Source: Gracilibacter sp. (GTDB lineage: Bacteria; Bacillota; Desulfitobacteriia; Desulfitobacteriales; Syntrophobotulaceae). From it: a stretch of DNA of 39,451 nt. Numbering within the stretch: the stretch's first letter is position 1; every line of letters starts with the position of its first letter. Below the pieces are notes generated by a model, which made no database searches, had not been told where the DNA came from, and saw only the letters and a list, made by a program, of their open reading frames with translations. The DNA lies in contig JAGXFZ010000030.1 of NCBI GenBank assembly GCA_024637055.1, positions 1-39,451 on the forward strand, in the 5' to 3' direction. Shown here in pieces: positions 1-8,343 of this stretch. A program made the position numbers and the translations under genes.

Positions 1-838
1 CTTCCTTATTCTCAACAAGCTTAGCACCCATTCTTAGTAGTTGATGTGTACCTCTACTCATTTCACTAAAAATAGGTCCAGGTACTGCGAACACCTCCCT
101 GCCTTGTTCTAATGCAAAATCCACAGAAATGAGTGCTCCACTTTTCTCAGCTGCCTCAACTACTACTACACCCCTTGAAGACCCGCTAATCAACCTGTTT
201 CGTGCAGGAAATTGTCCAGGTTCAGAAGGCATCCCAGGGGGATACTCACTTATTAAAGCCCCTTCTACAATAATATCCATTGCAAGTTTTAAGTTCTCGG
301 GTGGATAGATTCTATCTAAACCTCCCGCCAAAAATGCCCAGGTCTTCCCTCCAACTACAAGAGCACCTTTATGCGCTGCAGCATCTATCCCACGTGCCAG
401 GCCACTAACTACTATGTAGTTTTCAGAAGCCATTTCTTTAGCTAAGGATAGCGCAGCTGCCTTTCCATATGGTGTTGCTTTTCTGGCTCCTACTATTGCT
501 ATACATTCTTGTTTTGGTTCTAGCTTACCTTTATAAAACAGTAAAGGAGGTGCATCAGGACATTCTGCTAATAAGAAAGGATAGCTATCTTCTTCCCTTG
601 CCACTAAAGAAATTCCTTCTTTTACTAAATCCTGCTCTATTTTTTCTGGATTAATTCTCTTTTTAAATTGGAAGAAATCTTTAAACCAAGAATCTATGTC
701 AGGTGAAGTAGGCTCTGGAAAATCCCAAGCAGCTCGAGCACTCCCATATCGGGCTATCAGATGACGCAGTCTTTGACTGCCAATACCAGAGATAGTTAAT
801 ATACAAGCTCTGATAATCTTTTCTCTTTGCAGATCCAT
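1..838 (-). CDS. dprA: DNA processing protein DprA (Smf), 3' end outside window
   Basis: DprA binds incoming single-stranded DNA and loads RecA during natural transformation; it acts in the cytoplasm. The minus strand is open from an ATG at 838 to the window edge, about 279 codons. An N-terminal helix-hairpin-helix-like segment (ISGIGSQRLRHLIARYG) precedes the Rossmann-type core, with AIVGARKATPYG, VVSGLARGIDAAAH, FLAGGLDRIYPPEN, SEYPPG and FPARNRLISG, all hallmarks of the family. A GAGG Shine-Dalgarno lies 8 nt before the ATG. The C-terminal part, including any winged helix, is off the window. No frame damage is visible in the part shown. Confidence 0.95.
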   Translation of the reverse strand, partial: MDLQREKIIRACILTISGIGSQRLRHLIARYGSARAAWDFPEPTSPDIDSWFKDFFQFKKRINPEKIEQDLVKEGISLVAREEDSYPFLLAECPDAPPLLFYKGKLEPKQECIAIVGARKATPYGKAAALSLAKEMASENYIVVSGLARGIDAAAHKGALVVGGKTWAFLAGGLDRIYPPENLKLAMDIIVEGALISEYPPGMPSEPGQFPARNRLISGSSRGVVVVEAAEKSGALISVDFALEQGREVFAVPGPIFSEMSRGTHQLLRMGAKLVENKE

Positions 839-1010
839 CTTTTACACCTCTTTTCCATTTAGAGGTTGATTCTGTATTAAGTAGATAATTCCTGCAAGCA
901 CACTGTAATATTCTACCATTAATGTTGTTTATAAATATAGACCCTTCCTAGGGCCTATTACTAACTTCTATGTTAATGGCTCTTAATGCCCAAATGCTAA
1001 AATATATCTA

Positions 1011-1112
1011 AGCTGCACCGTAGCATGCACGACAAGCGGAGCACGGATGCGGAGCGCGGCAGTTAGCGACAGGAGGTCGCTATTGCCGAAAAGTGCTTGC
1101 TACGGTGCGGCT
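1011..1112. repeat. GC-rich palindromic element between dprA and the endonuclease IV-like gene
   Basis: The arms at 1011-1025 and 1098-1112 pair over 15 bp with one wobble (core GCACCGTAGCA / TGCTACGGTGC). A second hairpin nests inside (1058-1070 with 1076-1087, core TAGCGAC/GTCGCTA). Between them is an 11-bp direct repeat, GCGGAGCACGG and GCGGAGCGCGG (1036-1046, 1049-1059). It is much richer in G+C than the flanks and has no open frame. It could be a REP/MITE-like mobile repeat, a structured RNA, or the 3' stabiliser of the minus-strand operon ending at 1130. The rest of 839-1129 shows nothing recognisable. Confidence 0.7.
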
Positions 1113-1129
1113 CTCACCTTAGCTTGGCA

Positions 1130-1969
1130 TCACTTTAGCAAACAAATATTCTCATAGGTCTGTTTAAGCAAAAGAGTATCTTCCTCAATATTAGGGCTTT
1201 CACAGATTACTGTCCCTTTAATCCCAAATGTCAGAAGTGCCTTTAATATTTCGTCGAATCTTAAATCAGAGTCCTTAAATATAAGATGTCTTTTTTCTCC
1301 CTTTAGACCATATTCGATACCTGAGATATGAAAGTGAGCATTATTCGTCCATCTATCTCCTAGTTGTTCTGCTATTTGATTTAACACATAACAGAAATCA
1401 TCATACGTATTAACGCCACCATTTGACCTGGCATATAAATGGCTAAAGTCTATACAAGGCAAAACCCCATCAATCTCCTTGGACAAAAGTATTGTTTCCT
1501 GTAAATCGCCGAATTGGGAAGGTTTACCCGTTGTCTCCGGTCTTAATATTACCTTGTTACCTACCTTATCTAGTTCTTTCCGTAATTCGCCTAGCTCAAC
1601 CAAAACTTTTAGCAAAACATTTTCGGGTTTATCTTCTGTATAAAAAGCAGGATGAAAAATAATACTGGTTGCACCAAGGATTTTAGCTATCCTTGCCGTA
1701 TCCAGCAAGCGGGTCTTACTGGCAACAACTTTATCTTGATCTCGGGAATTCAAGTTAATATAGTAAGGTGCATGGCAGGTAAGAGAAATGTTTTCGCCAT
1801 GAGCAATCTTAGCAACTTTCGTTGCCTTTTCTTCCTTCATTCTTACCCCATGGACGAATTCTACTTCCATGGCATCTAACCCAAGTTCCTTAACCCTTTG
1901 GACGCCAGCTTCAGTTGATCTTTCTCTCGAAGATAATGGAACTCCGGCTGTGCCGAACAGTATTTCCAT
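1130..1969 (-). CDS. Endonuclease IV-like TIM-barrel protein (AP endonuclease family 2)
   Basis: This 279-aa protein has the xylose isomerase-like TIM barrel used by AP endonucleases and sugar isomerases. It keeps most of the trinuclear-zinc ligand pattern of endonuclease IV: H66 (CHAPYYINL), H106 (FHPAFY), E145 (RPETT), D174/H177 (CIDFSH), H214 (HFHISG), H228 (KRH) and E257 (CESP). The position that is Asp in the DRH motif of Nfo is Lys here, so one metal ligand seems replaced. The length (Nfo is about 280 aa) and the INL/ETT motifs favour a DNA-repair ancestor over a sugar isomerase. It begins 14 nt after the upstream serA, with its ribosome site (AAGGAG) at the end of that gene, so the two are probably co-transcribed. 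The exact substrate is uncertain. Confidence 0.75.
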   Translation of the reverse strand: MEILFGTAGVPLSSRERSTEAGVQRVKELGLDAMEVEFVHGVRMKEEKATKVAKIAHGENISLTCHAPYYINLNSRDQDKVVASKTRLLDTARIAKILGATSIIFHPAFYTEDKPENVLLKVLVELGELRKELDKVGNKVILRPETTGKPSQFGDLQETILLSKEIDGVLPCIDFSHLYARSNGGVNTYDDFCYVLNQIAEQLGDRWTNNAHFHISGIEYGLKGEKRHLIFKDSDLRFDEILKALLTFGIKGTVICESPNIEEDTLLLKQTYENICLLK

Positions 1970-1983
1970 AACTATCTCCTTCT

Positions 1984-3570
1984 TTATTCGGTATCAAAAT
2001 TTATTTTTTTGACCCCTTGGATTCCGATTAATTCTTTTAATTTATTTAACACGGAACACTTTATTTCTCCTTCAACTCCAACAATCATGATGTTCGTCCC
2101 AATAGCTGTGGTCTTACCAACCTGCATACTCGTAATATTAATACTATTCTCTCCAAGTATCGTTCCAACCTTACCTACCATCCCTGGATAATCCTCATGA
2201 GGAATAAGAAGAAGCCACCCGATTGGTTCAACATCAACTCGGAAATTATCTATTTCTACTATCCTGCCTTCTTTTTTTCCAAAGAGAGTGCCGGCAACTC
2301 GATGCTCATTTTTATCAGTTCTAACAGTCACACTAAGAAGATCTACAAAATCTTCAGTATCCTGACTTTTAAGCTCTTTAACAGTAATACCTCTAGCCTT
2401 AGCTACTTCCGGAGCATTAACATAGTTCACAGCCTCTTGAAGAATTGGATTTAACACTCCTTTAACAACGGCGAGTGTCAACATCTTGGTATCTACCTTA
2501 CTTATATAACCATTATACTTTACCTCAACACTTTTTATCCTTCCTTCAGTAAGGTGAACAGCTAAAACGCCCATTTTCTCTACGAGGTTAATATAAGGTT
2601 TGATTGTATCCATAACATCCTTTGCTACAGGAGGAATATTTAGAGAAGTAGCTACTGGCTCAGACCTTAATGCGGCTAAAACCCCTTTTGCTACCCCGAT
2701 AGCAACTTCATTTTCAGCTTCTTGAGTGCGTGAGGCAATCCTTGGGGTACATATAACATTAGCCATTTTCAACAAAGGACTATTTAAGTCCACGGGTTCC
2801 TCGGCGAAAGCATCTAAAGCTGCCCCTGCAACTATTCCTTCTTGTAGGGCCCGGGTAAGAGCAGTTTCCTCGATAATGCCTCCTCGAGCACAGTTAATTA
2901 TTTTGACACCCTTCTTCATCTTCTTAAAAACATTTTCATTCAATAAATTTTTAGTGTCAACAGTAGTAGGTAGATGTAAAGTTATATAATCTGATTTATT
3001 AAGCAGATACTCAAAATCTACGAGGTCTATCCCGATTTCTTTTGCCTTTTCTTCACTTATAAATGGATCATAGGCTAATACTCTCATCTCAAATGCTTTA
3101 GCTCTAATAGCTACACCTGCTCCAACCCTACCTAAACCTATAATTCCTAAGACTTTTTCTCTAATCTCTGTGCCTGTAAATCTATGTCTTTCCCATTCTC
3201 CACTCTGTACAGAACAATATGCCTGAGGTACGTTTCTACTTAATGCTAAGATCATACCTAAAGTATATTCTATGGTAGACGTACTGTTACCTTGAGGTGC
3301 ATTCAGGACGATTATTCCTCTTTTAGTTGCGGCTTGAATATCGATATGTTCAACCTCAAGACCCGCCCTACCTATTACCCTGAGTTTTTTACCAGCCTCA
3401 ATAACATCTGAACCTACCTTGGTATCCCCCCGTACTACTAAGCCATCATATCGGGGAATAATTTTGATTAGTTCTTCCTGAGGAAGATCACCATAAGTAT
3501 CCACAGCATGTTCTTCTTCTAGTAACCTAATACCTGTGTGAGCAACTTTTTCACTAACTAAAATTTTCAT
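1984..3570 (-). CDS. serA: D-3-phosphoglycerate dehydrogenase-like protein, catalytic His replaced
   Basis: This 528-aa protein has full-length type I PGDH architecture: a substrate/NAD domain (about 1-310, GLGRVG at 146-151), an intervening ASB-type domain (about 320-445) and a C-terminal ACT domain (about 455-528). The family oxidises 3-phosphoglycerate in the first committed step of serine synthesis, and the ACT domain usually binds serine. Arg229 (CARGG) and Glu258 (AEEP) are in place. The usual TPH catalytic His is Arg277 (CTPRIAS), and the usual GVDN segment reads EVEHID (72-77), so activity on the normal substrate is doubtful. The ATG follows GGGGGT. A promoter and a T-box-like attenuator precede it, which fits an amino-acid-biosynthesis ancestry. 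Confidence 0.85.
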   Translation of the reverse strand: MKILVSEKVAHTGIRLLEEEHAVDTYGDLPQEELIKIIPRYDGLVVRGDTKVGSDVIEAGKKLRVIGRAGLEVEHIDIQAATKRGIIVLNAPQGNSTSTIEYTLGMILALSRNVPQAYCSVQSGEWERHRFTGTEIREKVLGIIGLGRVGAGVAIRAKAFEMRVLAYDPFISEEKAKEIGIDLVDFEYLLNKSDYITLHLPTTVDTKNLLNENVFKKMKKGVKIINCARGGIIEETALTRALQEGIVAGAALDAFAEEPVDLNSPLLKMANVICTPRIASRTQEAENEVAIGVAKGVLAALRSEPVATSLNIPPVAKDVMDTIKPYINLVEKMGVLAVHLTEGRIKSVEVKYNGYISKVDTKMLTLAVVKGVLNPILQEAVNYVNAPEVAKARGITVKELKSQDTEDFVDLLSVTVRTDKNEHRVAGTLFGKKEGRIVEIDNFRVDVEPIGWLLLIPHEDYPGMVGKVGTILGENSINITSMQVGKTTAIGTNIMIVGVEGEIKCSVLNKLKELIGIQGVKKINFDTE

Positions 3571-3610
3571 TATTTTACCCCCTATAACATATCCCCAAAT
3601 ACTTAATACT

Positions 3611-3693
3611 AAAAAACCTCACATCCCTAACAGGGACGAGAGGTTATCCCGCGTTGCTACCTAAACTTCCCCTTCATTACGTTTACTTGATTT
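3611..3693 (-). promoter_or_regulatory. T-box-like antiterminator/terminator leader of serA, no Stem I seen
   Basis: On the minus strand, AGGTAGCAACGCGGG (3662-3648) is a T-box-like sequence. It is followed by CTCTCGTCCCT and a terminator (3645-3611: AACCTC pairs with GAGGTT, GTCCCT with AGGGAT) ending in six T. This is the 3' half of a T-box riboswitch, in which uncharged tRNA stabilises the antiterminator. The UGGN tetranucleotide that pairs with the tRNA end reads UAGC here, and the outer antiterminator helix is weak. Only about 30 nt separate the predicted transcription start from the T-box, too short for a specifier stem. It may be a degenerate or minimal T-box, or now simply an attenuator. 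Confidence 0.75.
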
Positions 3694-3699
3694 TTTCCG

Positions 3700-3728
3700 A
3701 TTATAAATTTATTTTCTCTTTCTGTCAA
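3700..3728 (-). promoter_or_regulatory. Sigma-A-type promoter of serA leader
   Basis: Minus strand: a perfect -35 TTGACA (3728-3723), a 17-nt spacer and a perfect -10 TATAAT (3705-3700). The predicted start is near 3693. It lies between the stop of the upstream NlpC/P60 gene and the T-box-like leader, so serA has its own transcript. Confidence 0.8.
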
Positions 3729-3753
3729 GAAGTTCTGGAGGGTAAGGGGTAAA

Positions 3754-4422
3754 CTATTCTATTACTCTTCTACTTGCGTGATAGGTCTTAGCCCAGTAGG
3801 GCATATCCAAAGATTGTATTTCCACACAGTTTTTAGTTGCCGAAATAAACTGAGACTCTCCTAGATAAATACCGACATGACTGGCAGAAGTCCCGTTGGT
3901 ATTGAAAAAAACAAGGTCTCCAGGTTCTAACTTAGCTTTAGGAATCCCCACACCTTGCCTAAACTGTGCATAAGAACTTCTTGCAAGCTGAATATCATTT
4001 TCTCTAAATACCAATTGAACCATAGCAGAGCAATCGACCCCTGCCCTGGCAGTACCCCCATAGTAATAAGGTACTCCCTGCCATAATAAAGAAGAAGCAA
4101 CAATACTTTCTCTAGTTTTTATTATCGCCTTTTGGCTTTCTATTAATTGTATATGACTTACATTATTAATGCCAAATATATCCGCGCCATCATTATGCTC
4201 CATACTTTTTAAATTAGTCGGGAGAGGATCTAATACTTGTTCCATTTGTTTTACGCTGATTTGATTCGCATCGAGTGTGGCTAAATCAGTAATACGCTGA
4301 ACAGCATGCATATTCATAGGGGTAACTGTCGTACTCGCTAAGATTAGTGCTGTCAGTCCTAATACCTGTCTAGGTATAACTGTTTTTTGTTTTGGTTCTT
4401 CAAAGATAAGCGCAGCCTCCAT
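3754..4422 (-). CDS. NlpC/P60-family cell wall peptidase
   Basis: This 222-aa protein ends in an NlpC/P60 domain (about 105-218), the fold of gamma-D-glutamyl/diaminopimelate endopeptidases that cut peptidoglycan stem peptides. The visible catalytic parts are Cys131 in DCSAMVQ and His182 in SHVGIYLG, with the substrate-site YYYGGTARAG upstream. Residues about 18-35 are hydrophobic (LGLTALILASTTV) and may be a membrane anchor or an atypical signal segment; no clean cleavage site is visible. There is no SH3 or LysM module. It reads divergently from the DUF3307 gene across 244 bp and is upstream of, but apparently not co-transcribed with, serA. Confidence 0.85.
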   Translation of the reverse strand: MEAALIFEEPKQKTVIPRQVLGLTALILASTTVTPMNMHAVQRITDLATLDANQISVKQMEQVLDPLPTNLKSMEHNDGADIFGINNVSHIQLIESQKAIIKTRESIVASSLLWQGVPYYYGGTARAGVDCSAMVQLVFRENDIQLARSSYAQFRQGVGIPKAKLEPGDLVFFNTNGTSASHVGIYLGESQFISATKNCVEIQSLDMPYWAKTYHASRRVIE

Positions 4423-4666
4423 TTAGAGCTAACTCCTTTCTTTAACTATTACACTATACTCTTTATGCTCAAGGAAATTGGATTATTCTTTAATTGCTTT
4501 GACCTAAAAACTCCTTTTATGGTAATCACTACTATACTATTCGTTCATTGGCTATAATGGTATCAAGAACTAGTAGTTTTAAAAATTAACTGGAAAAATA
4601 TAGCCATTTTTTTTATAATAAACTTACTGCTTAAGTGATAACGTTCAATTATGAAAGGAAAAAACA

Positions 4667-5008
4667 GTGAGTAATTTTGATTACCTTTTAATAGCCCATT
4701 TGTTAGGAGATTTTTTATTTCAAACTAAATGGATGGCCGATAACAAACTTAATAATTGGCTACCCCTTCTAACTCACGCTTTCGTCTATACTGCAATTAT
4801 TTGGATCATATCCTACGTTGCCTTTGGAGGCTTGTCTTTAGTAGGATATCTTTTGCTCTTTAGTGGTCACCTTATCCTTGACAGAAGAACTTTTGTCAAT
4901 TTATGGTCTAGCAAGATAATGTTAAGTAATGAAACTCCAGTCTGGGTAACAATAGTAATCGATCAATCATTTCATCTTATTCTTCTAGCTCTCGCTCTAC
5001 ATATATAA
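4667..5008 (+). CDS. DUF3307-like small membrane protein
   Basis: This 113-aa hydrophobic protein has three or four predicted membrane segments. The N-terminal LLIAHLLGDFLFQTKWMADNK matches my memory of the DUF3307 family, whose function is unknown; acidic and His residues in the membrane (HLLGDF, GHLILDRR) are typical. The start is a GTG with AAAGGA upstream. A possible promoter is TGGAAA (4591-4596), a 17-nt spacer and TATAAT (4614-4619). It stands alone, with a hairpin directly after its stop. No function can be deduced from its neighbours. Confidence 0.7.
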   Translation: MSNFDYLLIAHLLGDFLFQTKWMADNKLNNWLPLLTHAFVYTAIIWIISYVAFGGLSLVGYLLLFSGHLILDRRTFVNLWSSKIMLSNETPVWVTIVIDQSFHLILLALALHI

Positions 5009-5021
5009 GTTTATATAGGTA

Positions 5022-5074
5022 ATTATAGACCTGGACAGTGTGTTAAACTGCAACACGCCGTCCAGGTCTATAAT
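5022..5074. terminator. Long hairpin between convergent DUF3307-like and cyclase genes
   Basis: The arms 5022-5036 and 5060-5074 form a perfect 15-bp stem (TATAGACCTGGAC / GTCCAGGTCTATA), continued by an inner GTGTT/AACAC pair. It lies between the ends of two convergent genes, so it is probably a bidirectional transcription barrier. There is no strong U-tract on either strand, so it may instead act as an RNA stabiliser. Confidence 0.65.
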
Positions 5075-5099
5075 ATTTCGGAGGAGATTATGCTGTTTC

Positions 5100-6875
5100 T
5101 TAATTGACTTCAAAGACTTCAACTAAATCTTTCTTTCCTTTGACAAGAATAGGTTCGAGTTCAGTACATCTGAACCGTCCATTTATTCTTGCAAACGTTT
5201 CCCCACTTATAAGAATCTGTCCTGGCTTTGCATTAGCTTCCAATCTAGCTGCTAGGTTAACTGTATCACCAATTGCTGTATAGTCCAGACGATCACGTGA
5301 ACCTATATTCCCAATTACAGCAGATCCGGAATTTATCCCTATACCTAAATCAACACTAAAACCATATTCTTTCTGAATATCTTTAGCTAATAATTCATAT
5401 TTGTTCTTTATCTCCAGAGCAGTTCGTACTGCCCTGTCAGCATGATCAGCTTGGGCTATGGGAGCACCGAATATGCTCATAACCCCATCCCCCATGAATT
5501 TATCAAGCGTTCCTTCATGTTTGTATACCATCTTCGTGCAAAGTTCTAGATACTTATTAAGGATTTTAATAACTTCTTCAGGTTCCATCTTTTCGGACAA
5601 AGGGGTAAATCCTCGTATATCAATAAACATAACGGATACATCTTTCCGGATACCGCCCAATTCAATTTCCTTTGGATTGGCAAGAATCTCGGCGACTACC
5701 TCTTTGGAAACATATCTTCCGAAGATTCCAGTTACTCTATTTTTCTCCTTAAGTTCTCGTATGTATTGTAAAATGATAGAACAAATATAGCCCATTACAA
5801 GAGCAACAATAACATAAAAATATGGGAGAAGAGTTGCATAAACATGAAAAATATAATAAACGACTGCAGAATAGCCGATAACTAAACTAGATAACAAAAC
5901 AATTCCCCATCTGGCACTTATCAACTCAAATAATGCAAAACCTAACATGGCTAATAACACCACTAAGAGTGTTCCATAGGCATCCTCAACTTCTGTGTAT
6001 AGCTTGTTATCAATAATGGCTTGAATAATATTAGCATGTATTTCTACTCCGAACATGGATGTCTTTCCCATAGGAGTAAGAAATTGATCTTGCAAGCCAA
6101 CTGCGTAAGGGCCAATCATTACGATGCTGTTCTCAAAATATGCAGGGTCTATCTCTCCTTCTATTACTTTCCATATCGGTATTATTTCAAATTTTGAGTC
6201 CAAAGATGATGAAGCATATGAAAATCCAACCTGCAAATTTGAATCTAAAGCTATTCTTTCTTGCCCTCTATACCATTTATGGTCATCATCCCAACTAATC
6301 TTATTCTCTTCATCAAGAAGAAGATTGGCTATTCTCACATCTATTATTGGCAGTACATCTTCTGCTAATGTTGGAATACCTAGAATTATTCTACGAAGTA
6401 CATTGTCCTGATCCGGCAAAACATTGATATGTCCTATTCTTTCCCTAGGTATATCAACCACAGGTTTTTTTAGATAGTCATAATCATAAGTGAATTCTGT
6501 ATTCTGAATAGATTTTAGCTCAAAATAAACTGGCAAATACACATTATCATGCTTTTCTACAACATCTGCTAAAGCTTGGTCTCCTAATGGGTCATCACTT
6601 TTCTCTGTAAACAAAATATCCGGCCATACCGCAATAGCTCCCTGAGAAGCAACTTTATCAATTAAGTCTACCATGATGACCCTTGGCCAGGGCCACCGTC
6701 CGACCTTTTCAAGACTATCTGAGTCGATTGCCAGAATCTTAATTCTCGGGTCGACTGCCCTGGTTTGCATCGTAAGCTTATCAGATAATGCATTTTCTAT
6801 CATATAAAAACTATCAAATCGAAATAACAAAAGGATAAAGCAACCCAAGAATATCGCTATTAAGAATCTCCTCAA
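5100..6875 (-). CDS. CHASE2-domain class III adenylate/guanylate cyclase
   Basis: This 591-aa transmembrane sensor makes a cyclic nucleotide. Domain order: one N-terminal membrane helix (about 4-22), an extracellular CHASE2 domain (about 25-290, starting at the IKILAIDSDSLEKVGRWPWP region), three closely spaced helices (about 300-370) and a cytoplasmic class III cyclase domain (about 410-591). The cyclase keeps the metal Asp pair (FIDIRGFT and KFMGDGVMSIFG), the transition-state region (DYTAIGDTVNLAARLE) and GIGINSG. Adenylate versus guanylate specificity is not decided here. The start is TTG with AAGGAGG 7 nt upstream. It is divergent from the HD-GYP gene and has a cyclase-less paralogue at 8344-9495. 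Confidence 0.92.
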   Translation of the reverse strand: MRRFLIAIFLGCFILLLFRFDSFYMIENALSDKLTMQTRAVDPRIKILAIDSDSLEKVGRWPWPRVIMVDLIDKVASQGAIAVWPDILFTEKSDDPLGDQALADVVEKHDNVYLPVYFELKSIQNTEFTYDYDYLKKPVVDIPRERIGHINVLPDQDNVLRRIILGIPTLAEDVLPIIDVRIANLLLDEENKISWDDDHKWYRGQERIALDSNLQVGFSYASSSLDSKFEIIPIWKVIEGEIDPAYFENSIVMIGPYAVGLQDQFLTPMGKTSMFGVEIHANIIQAIIDNKLYTEVEDAYGTLLVVLLAMLGFALFELISARWGIVLLSSLVIGYSAVVYYIFHVYATLLPYFYVIVALVMGYICSIILQYIRELKEKNRVTGIFGRYVSKEVVAEILANPKEIELGGIRKDVSVMFIDIRGFTPLSEKMEPEEVIKILNKYLELCTKMVYKHEGTLDKFMGDGVMSIFGAPIAQADHADRAVRTALEIKNKYELLAKDIQKEYGFSVDLGIGINSGSAVIGNIGSRDRLDYTAIGDTVNLAARLEANAKPGQILISGETFARINGRFRCTELEPILVKGKKDLVEVFEVN

Positions 6876-6968
6876 CTTACAACCTCCTTCGCTCTTTGTT
6901 AATTCAAATTCAACAATATAAGCGTAAAACCTGCTTTTTATATTATTTTGGTTATATAAACAATTGTA

Positions 6969-6997
6969 TTGGATTTATTAGCTATTATTGTTAGAAT
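6969..6997 (+). promoter_or_regulatory. Putative promoter of the GAF/HD-GYP gene
   Basis: TTGGAT (6969-6974), a 17-nt spacer and TAGAAT (6992-6997), 30 nt before the chosen ATG. It lies in the 150-bp divergent region shared with the cyclase gene. Confidence 0.45.
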
Positions 6998-7027
6998 GAA
7001 AATAGATTTAGGCTAATGGAGATTATT

Positions 7028-8188
7028 ATGAACGAATCTAATGGTACTTTTAATAATATAAACAATTCCGAATTAACCTCGGAGAATATGATTAAAGTCA
7101 TTTTTAGTTACATGGGGAGAATTGCTTACACACGAGACCTGGATGAACTCCTCCTCTTAATGGCAGATATGGGAAGGCTCATGGTGGTGTCTGACAGATG
7201 CACACTATGGTTAGTCGATGACGAGTCTGGTCAATTATGGACAAGAGTTGCCCATGGTATCGGTCGTCAGACTATCGCTATAGACAGCGGTTTTGTTGGT
7301 CATACGATTAAGCACAACCAACATCTACTTATAGAAGACGCTTATAAGGACTCTCGCTTCAATCCAAGCATTGATGAGCAAACCGGCTATCGTACCAAAG
7401 CAGTCTTATGTATCCCTATTGAAAACGCAGAAGGAAAAGTAATAGGGGCCTACCAAGCTATTAACAAAAAAACACCTGAAGGTAAATTTTCATTAAAAGA
7501 CGTAGCCTATATGACCCTAGTGGCTTCCTATAGTGGTAAAGCCTTAGAATCCGCTCAATTAGTATATGAGATAGAGCAAACCCAAAAAGAGATTATCTAT
7601 GTAATGGGCGAGATAGGTGAAAGTCGCTCCCAAGAAACGGGTAACCATGTCAAAAGGGTTGCCGAATACTCCAAGCTGTTAGCCATTAAGATTGGATTAG
7701 GTGACAATGAGGCCGAGTTAATTAAGATGGCTTCACCAATGCATGATATCGGGAAGGTTGGTATTCCTGATTCAATTCTAAAAAAACAAGGCAAGTTAAC
7801 CAATGAAGAGTTTTCGATCATGAAAACTCATGCTGAAGTAGGGTATAACCTATTAAAAAGTTCTCGTCGAAGAATTATTCAAGCTGCTTCTATAGTCTCT
7901 CACCAACACCACGAAAGATGGGACGGAAACGGCTATCCTCAGGGATTAAAAGGTGAGCAAATCCATATCTACGCTAGAATAACGGCGATAGCCGACGTGT
8001 TCGATGCTCTAATTAGTAGCAGATGTTATAAACTTCCTTGGGATCTAAATAGAATAATTGAATTATTTCAAATGGAAAAAGGCAAACAGTTCGATCCTTT
8101 ACTAGTTGATACTCTACTCCAAAATATTGAAGAGATACTTATCATCAAAAACACTTATGCCGATATCTCAAAAAAAGATGAAGACTAG
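7028..8188 (+). CDS. GAF/HD-GYP cyclic-di-GMP phosphodiesterase
   Basis: This cytoplasmic protein of about 386 aa joins a GAF sensor domain (about 30-180) to an HD-GYP domain (about 195-370), which hydrolyses cyclic di-GMP or a related cyclic dinucleotide. Metal and signature residues are present: HDIGKVGIPD, HHERWDGNGYPQGLKG (the GYP motif) and ITAIADVFDAL. No membrane segment is seen, so input must be a small molecule or redox signal sensed by GAF. I chose ATG 7028 because GGAG lies 6 nt before it; ATG 7016 is possible. It sits between two CHASE2 genes on the other strand, suggesting a local second-messenger module, although transcription is divergent and convergent rather than shared. Confidence 0.9.
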   Translation: MNESNGTFNNINNSELTSENMIKVIFSYMGRIAYTRDLDELLLLMADMGRLMVVSDRCTLWLVDDESGQLWTRVAHGIGRQTIAIDSGFVGHTIKHNQHLLIEDAYKDSRFNPSIDEQTGYRTKAVLCIPIENAEGKVIGAYQAINKKTPEGKFSLKDVAYMTLVASYSGKALESAQLVYEIEQTQKEIIYVMGEIGESRSQETGNHVKRVAEYSKLLAIKIGLGDNEAELIKMASPMHDIGKVGIPDSILKKQGKLTNEEFSIMKTHAEVGYNLLKSSRRRIIQAASIVSHQHHERWDGNGYPQGLKGEQIHIYARITAIADVFDALISSRCYKLPWDLNRIIELFQMEKGKQFDPLLVDTLLQNIEEILIIKNTYADISKKDED

Positions 8189-8214
8189 GACTTGACAGAT
8201 TTATTATTAACCTC

Positions 8215-8323
8215 AAAAGAAGGTGCTGTTTCACAAATATACTGAAATTTTTTAATATAAAAGCTAGTAAAAGGGAATATCGCTAGCTACTTTTAAAGTA
8301 GTTTTGCGACACTCCCTTCTTTT
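8215..8323. mobile_element. 109-bp inverted-repeat element (MITE-like)
   Basis: It is bounded by perfect 9-bp inverted repeats AAAAGAAGG (8215-8223) and CCTTCTTTT (8315-8323). The similarity continues imperfectly inward (GTGCTGTTTCACAAA against GAGTGTCGCAAAA read from the other end), as in the ends of IS elements. The interior contains CTAGTAAAAG and CTAGCTACTTTT, which can pair. There is no ORF. It lies directly after the stop of the truncated CHASE2 gene and 26 bp after the HD-GYP gene. It could alternatively be a large bidirectional terminator. Confidence 0.5.
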
Positions 8324-8343
8324 GTATGAAACCGTAACTTTTC

